A stretch of DNA of 64,000 nucleotides from contig MNCI01004609.1 of NCBI GenBank assembly GCA_015680685.1, positions 169,788 to 233,787 on the forward strand, read 5' to 3'. Source of the DNA: Gnetum montanum (taxonomy: Eukaryota; Streptophyta; Gnetopsida; Gnetales; Gnetaceae). How positions within the stretch are numbered: the first letter of the stretch is position 1; the number at the start of each line of letters is the position of its first letter. The notes beneath the pieces are model-generated. The model saw only the letters and a list, made by a program, of their open reading frames with translations. It did not search any database and was not told the DNA's origin. Positions 57,451-64,000 of the stretch are shown here, piece by piece. The translations under genes were made by a program, and so were the position numbers.

Positions 57451-57890
57451 TTTGAAATATTAAATTTAATGTTATAAGCTTTTTCATATAAATTCATCTT
57501 TATTTCTATTTCGATCTAAAAAAGATATTTGAAGGTCTCTTTAGAATGTTGAAATTAGACCTCTTGGTAATTCTTGGTTGGTTTAATTGGTGGTTTCTTA
57601 CCAAATAATGTGTTAGAAATTTTGCTCATTACTTGGATAAGTAATTTCCAAAGAAATAAATAGAGAATGAGCAAAAATTATGATAATATTTAATAGATTA
57701 GCATTTCTCTTTAAAATAACCCCTTTAGTACTAAACCTCAAACCATGCATGATGCAAGATCTACATTTTCTCCAGCATTTAGAAAATTTCTGGTTCTGAA
57801 GTTTTTTGAAGATCATGAAAAATTGAGTCTATTAGTTAGATTATGAACCCAAATGGTTCTTGATGGTCCCCAGAAGTTGCGAACGTGTCT
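57451..57890. other. decayed LINE downstream sequence or AT-rich spacer
   Basis: Some protein-like composition continues to about 57,600 on the plus strand but no RT motif appears. Confidence 0.35.
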
Positions 57891-59547
57891 TGTAATGATG
57901 TATTTTGAGAATTTTGAAGTGATGCATAAAAGTAGGTAGAACAAGGTGATAATCTCCCATCATGAGTCAATGTAAAGTCATGGTTAAGCCTTATCATTTT
58001 AGTTATTTTGAGTCATTTCTTATGATTTATTACTAACCATGGGTCATGGTCATGTTTTGATCTATCCACTATGATCATGGTTAATTTATGCTTAGGTTGT
58101 AGTTAGACATTTTTGGCAGTTTCTCTTAGTGATTTTCTTATATAAATCATGAGACATGGTCAATTGTGTATAGCTACCATGAGTCATGATGATCTAATAG
58201 TCTCTTAATTTTATTATTCTTGGATCCATAGTACCATTAAATCTTAGTTCAACATGTTTTAATGTTTATGAACTCCATGTGACATTGTTTAAAAGATCTG
58301 AGCTATGTCAAGTTGTTATTTTCAATCAAGGAGTCAATTATGAATTCATATTAAAGTTCTTAGTCACTTGGCCTTGTTGGGTATTGGTTTTATTTCTCAA
58401 TCATGAATGTTTAGTTTGTACTTGGTTGGATGCTCATATGGTTGTTGATTATTAAATGCTAGCACCAATTTACGTGACCAATTATATATGGGCTTTCTAG
58501 ATATGTTTGATATCTAGCTTCTCTTAGGATCCATCAATGTACCTATTCTTGTTGGCTCCATCCTATATGAGACGATGATCCATGGTTGATTGGTCCCTTT
58601 GTTTGATATCTCTAGAACATTAGAAGTGAGTCCTAGATGACAACTGTAGCATTAGTAGTTTGGTTCAAGACTAAAAATAAATTTGTATGCATGGTAGTTT
58701 AGCATTTGTTTTGGTATTTTGTTTTAAGATTTGGAAAAGTATACATGACAATGATTTACACACTTGAAATGGATTGGAGTACATGCTATCTTCCTTGCTT
58801 ATAGGTTGATAGTTGGAATGGGCTATTTAGTTTGCTTTAACTTACTTTGATGTTCAGAATTTATTTGATGTGGGAGGTATGATGGTTGAATTATTTATGC
58901 TTAGTGACATGTATTATAGGTTAACATGTCTTCACCAAGTCATCATGATATTTTTCTTTGATTCATTAGGAGAAGGTTCTAAAATTTCTCACTTAGTGTA
59001 TACTAACCTCCTTTATTATTTTTAGGTTACTAGGGCTAGGTGGAATAAGGAGATCTTTGTTGTTATTGTTGATCTTTAAGTTTTATGCATGTTTATTTTC
59101 TAACATTAGTATATTTATATCTTGATATTACAATGATATTTTGTTGAACTTTATCAAATTATTCTCTTTCCTACATTATGTATTTAGATTATGGATATTT
59201 TATGTATGAATGAATATGTTAAAGAATTATTGGATATTTATAATTAGAAATTTTAGATTTTTAGATTTTTATTTCTTTGTCTCTTTTCAGTCTAGCTTTA
59301 GTTTTTATTCATTTTTATGTGTTGAAGTTAATTAATTCTATTCTATTTATTATTCCACTATTATAATTTCTTCTTTCCCCTTTAATCATGACATCATTGT
59401 ATTTTCTTTCCCTACATTTTTCTATATCTCATTTTTATACATTAGTTCATTATACTTTTTAGTTTTATAGCCATGACCATTCATGCATTATGGGTTCTAT
59501 ACCAATGTAATGCTCTCCAATATAAGGTTGAGAAGAAGGATGTTACA
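57891..59547 (+). repeat. chromovirus-type LTR (about 1.66 kb)
   Basis: Ends ggatgttaca directly before an initiator-Met-like PBS. The proposed start tgtaatgatg mirrors that end (tgt...aca). Its distal part (cacttagtgtatactaacctcc then ttttaggttactagg, about 58,992-59,032) resembles the conserved LTR stretch of the nested chromovirus at 36.74 kb. The start is inferred. Confidence 0.6.
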
Positions 59548-59550
59548 AAT

Positions 59551-59562
59551 TGATATTAAAGC
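59551..59562 (+). other. primer-binding site, initiator tRNA-Met type (decayed)
   Basis: tgatattaaagc differs from tggtatcagagc by three transitions. Confidence 0.65.
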
Positions 59563-59605
59563 ATAGGTTTGATAATTTTCTCATTTCATGTTATTGGCTT
59601 AAGTC

Positions 59606-59880
59606 ATGGTAGATGCTAGAGGTAAATGTGCCCATGGTAGGAGGGAGGATTTTGGGCTTGGTAACTTAATATTGAGACTTGATCCTATCCTTAACTAAAT
59701 GAAGAAAGCTCATAATGGTTTCCCAAGTGGACACTATTACTTTTACTTCTACACCAACAATGTATAAGATCAATCAAGCAGACATCAATCACTACCTATT
59801 CTAGTTCCTTCATTCATATACGAAGAAGAACTTAAACATATCATTAACATTTATGGATTTGGGGAGTGGTGGAGTAGGAT
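59606..59880 (+). pseudogene. chromovirus gag N-terminal relic
   Basis: MVDARGKCAHGRREDFGLGN at 59,606 has the basic start usual for chromovirus gag and lies 44 bases after the PBS. The reading decays within 90 codons and the element is cut off around 59,880, where different sequence begins. No zinc knuckle is visible. Confidence 0.5.
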
Positions 59881-60715
59881 CACTATAATTTTCTTTAATC
59901 CTTTAAAATGCACTAAATATAGAATGTATACAAGATATATTAATTACTAGAAAATAAGAAAATAAGCTATATTTTATTAATTCAAAAGAAAATTATAATT
60001 ATAATGAATCTACAAGCCTACATAACACCAATACACTCACATACTCAACAATATTTTAGATTAGGAGGCTCTATAATCACATGCACAATCAACCTTGATG
60101 TAAGATTTAATGAAACTTAGATTTCTTCTCACACACAAGACCAAGATCCAAACATAGAGATACAATGATTAATACCATCTATAGGAAGGATTACTAACAT
60201 GCATACAACCCTCATGCAATCTCTCTACAACTCTCTCTCATAAAAGAAACCCAAAAATATCCAATATTTAACAAAAACAAAGCTAACATGTTAGGAAAAC
60301 ATTTTTTCAAACTAAACTTAAAGATCCTTATCTATTTTCCATCTCAACCAAACCATTCCAAGAAGTTTTCTTCATGAAAAAAATGTTCACAAGTCTAAGA
60401 AGATGTCTCTCTATTAAATGCATCTTTTAGGTAAGACTTCGACATACTAGACAAGACATCTTACCTAAGTGTAAGAAATATTTCCTAGGACATCTTCCTT
60501 CTAGCAAAGACATCTCCTAGTTTGACCAGATATCTCCCTTGTTAATGGGATGTCTCCTACACTTCTCCAGATCATAAGTTAATTTCAAAGGCATTATCAT
60601 TTATTTTGACCCTTATCCTAAAAGGATCCATCTTATTAGTCTTTAATTTAATAAGTTTACATTTCTTAACCTCTTCTTATTTAATATTTTAAAAATTTTG
60701 TATTACAAGCACTAG
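59881..60715. other. unassigned, LTR-like in part
   Basis: On the minus strand it holds a tttatgagagagagttgtag motif and, downstream, aataaaatata. This is suggestive of an LTR promoter/R region or an element 3' end, but no LTR border or partner was found. Confidence 0.3.
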
Positions 60716-61625
60716 TTCACTAGTTATTTTTACCTTTAATAATTCAAAGCTTCTTTGGGTTTCATCACCCCTCTAAAATCTTGATTTTTCTTAAGCAAAG
60801 CAAACATAGGCCATGAAATATCTCTAAAAGTTTTAATGAACCTCTTGTAGAAACCTAATAAATTGAGAAATGACCTTATCTCCCTAACATCTCTAGGAGT
60901 TGGCCAATCTCTAATAGCCCTGACCTTGGTGGCTTCCATCTAAATTTGATTTTTACAAATCACATATTTTAAATATGTGATCTCCCTCTTAAATAGGTAA
61001 CTCTTGGTCACATTAATCATGAATTATGCCTCACTTAATTTAAGATATAAAATCCTCAAATATTCCAAGTTTGCCTTCTAGTTAGACCTGTATACCAACA
61101 TATCATCGAAGAAGATAATAAAAAACTTACAAATCAAATACTTGGAAACATCATGCATCAACTGCATGAACCTGGTAGGAGCCTAAATAACATCAAAAAC
61201 CACTTAAATAATCCATCTAGTGTTTTAAAAGCTATTTTCAGTTCATCACTAGGACTAATCCTAATTTTATGATGTCATTCTTTAATCCACTTTGCTGAAA
61301 ATCTTTGTATTGGTAATGAAATTAAGGATATTATCCATCATTGGAATAGGAAACCTTCCTTCATCCTTTAATCAATGCACATCCTTCATTCATCATTTTC
61401 TTTCTTTGGCACAAGTACTATTGGAGCTACAAAAGGAGTAATTAATTCCTTCATAAATCCATTTGCAAGTAGCTTCTCTACTTGCCTTTGCAATTCAACC
61501 CTATGATTTAGTGTCATCTGGTATGCCCTTTCATTTGCAACAGGAGCACCAAGGATGAAGTCACTTTAGTGTTAAACATTCCTCATCAATGGCAGTCCAT
61601 CTAATTCTTCCTTGAACATATTAGA
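60716..61625 (-). pseudogene. Ty3/gypsy chromovirus reverse transcriptase relic
   Basis: Minus strand: MFKEELDGLPLMRNV (61,622), FILGAPVANERAYQMTLNHR, LQRQVEKLLANGFMKELITP, APIVLVPKKENDE, RMCID, FFIIFFDDMLVYRSN (FFDD in place of the catalytic YxDD, about 61,120-61,085), then the 67-codon open connection MEATKVRAIRDWPTPRDVRE, FLNLLGFYKRFIKTFRDISW, ALLKKNQDF. The LPxxRxVQHxIDxxxGA start and the connection are typical of chromoviruses of the CRM/Reina side rather than Tekay. Stops and shifts are common. RNase H is lost after 60,720. Confidence 0.8.
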
Positions 61626-62225
61626 AAATTGCTCCTTCAAGCCTAGTACACTTTATACAAGTTCTACTTGCACAACATCATGGTTAAAAGTAATATTTGA
61701 TATAATCAAAAACCCAAAACCAGTCATCATGTTCTTTACTATATTCCTAAAGATGATGGATAATGTTAGAAGCTTTGATGAAGAGGCTCAACTAAGTACA
61801 AATTTTGTGAAGGAGATGAATGATCTTTATCCTTAAGGGTAAATCTTGAAAATAAGGCTAAGGAAAGAGTTCAAAAAAGGAGTGAGAATAAGAGAAAGCC
61901 CAAATTTTCTATTAGTAATCTTGTTTGAGTACACTTGAAAAATCTTCTTCCACATTATGTAGCCACTCTTAAGCTACTATGAAATCCTTAGCACTGTTAA
62001 AAGATGGAGTTTCTAGCCTCCTACACTACTTCATAATCTCTTAAAGGGCCTTCTACGATCAGTGTTGGAGTAATTAGGTTGATATTGTCCATTGTTCCCA
62101 ACATTAGACTAATCTTGACTCAGATAAGTAAACATCTCTCTCATTAGATCATTTTCAAAGACTTCTCCATTGGATTGATCAGGATTTTCCCTATTTGGAA
62201 TGTTAGAAATCCTTCTTGGTGGCAT
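61626..62225 (-). pseudogene. gag N-terminal relic joined to RT by deletion
   Basis: Starts MPPRRISNIPNRENPDQSNG at 62,225, 39 bases after the PBS, and reads to a segment with AQEWLHNVEEDFS-like sequence (frame shifted; about 61,990-61,950), matching the WLxxLExxF part of gag. No zinc knuckle or protease is found before RT begins at 61,622, so most of gag and all of the protease have been deleted. Confidence 0.6.
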
Positions 62226-62263
62226 CCTATTCACAAATCTGAGAATAGTTTTTTTAATTAATA

Positions 62264-62275
62264 GCTTTGATAAAA
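62264..62275 (-). other. primer-binding site, initiator tRNA-Met type (decayed)
   Basis: The minus strand reads ttttatcaaagc three bases after an LTR end ...gatgttaca; it matches tggtatcagagc with three changes. Confidence 0.6.
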
Positions 62276-62278
62276 ACT

Positions 62279-64000
62279 TGTAACATCTTGCTAATCAAGC
62301 TTAGGATAGAAAGGTATTACTTCTATGATTACATAAAATTGCACAAAATTAAAATGCTACTTAACGAAATAGAATGAATGCCAAGAAAATTGAATAGAAA
62401 ACATAGTAATCATCAATGAAACAAGTGCATAGGGAGAAGAGGAAACAACAAAAAAAAGGTAAAACACTATCAAAGTAGTGATAGTAGCCCAATTTGTAGC
62501 AAACCTAACCTATTTACTATTGAAAACAAGACACAACCTATTATTCAAACTAAATTTAACAATAATAGTGACAAAAACCTACAGTGAAAAGAAATATTAA
62601 GTTGAATGTAATTAATGTTGAAAATACAAATACATCAAAAAGGTTATTGGGCTCTAGCATTGCATGCCGTATTGGAAGAAAACTAAGAAATGCATAATGA
62701 ACTTGTAACATAACCAATGTTTAAATAGATTTGTCTTGCACCTAAAATAAATAGAACATAACACAAATCCCAAATGTAATTCCAAATCCATAATCCCAGT
62801 TGAATGTTGTAGCATAGAATTAAACTTAAACCAGAAACATTACATTAATTTGAAAAGCTCAAAATATGAACTTCTTTATCAACTACTTCCTCTAAATCCT
62901 ACTTATATAAGCTAACATAATCCCTCAAACACATCCAAAATCAAGGGTATTGATCCTAAGACTAATCAAGGTAAATAGGACTAACAAATGCTCCCTCATG
63001 GATTTGGATGGAGGCATCAAGTAATTGGACAATTATGCATATGTGATAGCAACAATTAAATTTAGTAGACAAAATAGAAATACAAACCAAACCAATGATA
63101 AAAAATGATAAAGATTCAATTGAATAGCCAAAAAATAATTATAAGTCCACCACCACCCACTAAAACTTCCAACAAACAAAATAATTAGTGAGTCTAAAAT
63201 CCACATATTGTCAACAGTTTGATGAGTCTATAACCAATGTATTACCAAACAATTGGTGAGTTTAAAATCCACGTATTATCAAATGATTACCACGTTTTAT
63301 CAAATCCACGTATTTAAACTAAAATTCAAAAATTAGATAATAGATACAAACAAACAAATCTATGGGTGGTGGGGAAAATGAACTTAATTACTCAAAAAAG
63401 CCATTAAGAGATCCAAGAACAAAAAGTTGGTGAGCCTAAAACTCATATATTGAAAAATAGATGTTAACAAAGAGAAGTGCCTAAAATTCCAAAAAGAATG
63501 TACAAAGACCAACAACTAAGAAATTATTACTAAACAAAGGTTCAAAGCACCAAACAAAGCCAAAAATAAAATCTAAGTTCAAATAAATGTTTGAAATATT
63601 ATAAAATATTATCAAAATGGAAATATAAGTCTCTTAAGGTCATTCTAGGCTTCTATAGCTTTTAAGTTATCATTACTTGTTGATTGTAGGTTGCCAAGCA
63701 TTCTAGAAGCCCTAAGAAAAGATATTTTTGGCTATTTTTACAATTTTTCATTACTTAGAGGATAAGGATTACTAAACAAAAGCTGCTTAGAATTTCATGC
63801 AAATTTTAAAAATATAATAAAATATTCATCATGACCTCATGACTAGGCCATGACATATCCAAAATGATATCTCATGATCTACATTGGCATGCTAACCAAC
63901 TTTTCCTTCTAAGTCAACATCACTCAAAGTTATCTCAAAGATCAAAAATGCAAAAAATAGCTAAAAAAATTGTACTTCTATAGTTGAAATTTTGGTAGAA
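62279..64000 (-). repeat. LTR of the minus-strand chromovirus (right end outside the window or unseen)
   Basis: The minus-strand end gatgttaca is the same as that of the LTR at 57,891-59,547. Sequence to the right is AT-rich with short direct repeats (ttggtgagtytaaaatccacrtatt near 63,190-63,290). No upstream LTR border could be identified before the window ends, and it is not proven that the LTR fills all of it. Confidence 0.4.

Noticed and set aside
1-64000. CRISPR arrays, bacterial operons, ribosome-binding sites, rRNA or tRNA genes
   Set aside because: None seen. The window is eukaryotic repeat DNA, and the tandem repeats found have no spacer structure.

Overview
The window looks like nuclear DNA from a large, repeat-rich plant genome. 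It is AT-rich, has nested long LTR retrotransposons with premature stops, plant-type primer-binding sites (tRNA-Asp and initiator tRNA-Met), LINE relics, and no intact protein-coding gene in 64 kb. A gymnosperm-like genome fits best, but nothing here fixes the species. Almost every coding stretch is a decayed retroelement protein. Many premature stops are TAG, TAA or TGA where CAG, CAA or CGA is expected, as left by deamination of methylated cytosine.

Left third (1-16.4 kb). After a 62-bp minisatellite and plain AT-rich sequence, a minus-strand Ty3/gypsy element of Athila/Tat type fills 1,093-14,804. It is arranged LTR-internal-LTR-internal-partial LTR, and one perfect 5-bp target duplication (GTTGG) brackets the whole array. 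Both internal parts carry a gag relic and no visible pol. A second minus-strand element with a different LTR (5,869-6,664) sits inside the right-hand copy. It carries an unusual, fairly well preserved ORF (about 9,267 to 6,760) unlike gag or pol. A 112-bp perfect inverted repeat that stops exactly at an N (9,759) makes 9.1-9.8 kb suspect as an assembly join.

Middle-left (16.4-30.6 kb). This is the only part not dominated by LTR elements. It holds a non-transposon-looking locus present twice in direct orientation (about 16.6-18.3 kb and 23.7-25.05 kb), with possible exon/intron borders but no gene I recognise. It also holds several minus-strand LINE 3'-end relics, an LTR fragment and a small repeat/palindrome cluster.

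Centre (30,579-49,889). A nearly complete plus-strand Athila/Tat-type element (LTR, tRNA-Asp PBS, gag, protease, RT, RNase H, integrase, about 2 kb of 3' sequence, PPT, LTR) is split inside its protease by a 9.27-kb Tekay-type chromovirus (34,408-43,676). The chromovirus has 2.7-kb LTRs, an initiator-Met PBS, gag with two zinc knuckles, protease, RT, integrase and a chromodomain-like tail. Its RNase H is deleted and it is flanked by ATTTC duplications.

Right (49.9-64 kb). Here are a third Athila/Tat-type element truncated in pol (50,162 to about 54,420), LINE 3' ends in inverted orientation, a solo LTR inserted in one of them (55,299-56,200), a LINE endonuclease relic (56.7-57.45 kb), a 1.66-kb chromovirus LTR with PBS and gag start (57,891 to about 59,880), and a minus-strand chromovirus relic (60,720-62,280) whose LTR appears to run off the window. 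No rRNA, tRNA, CRISPR or bacterial-type feature was seen.
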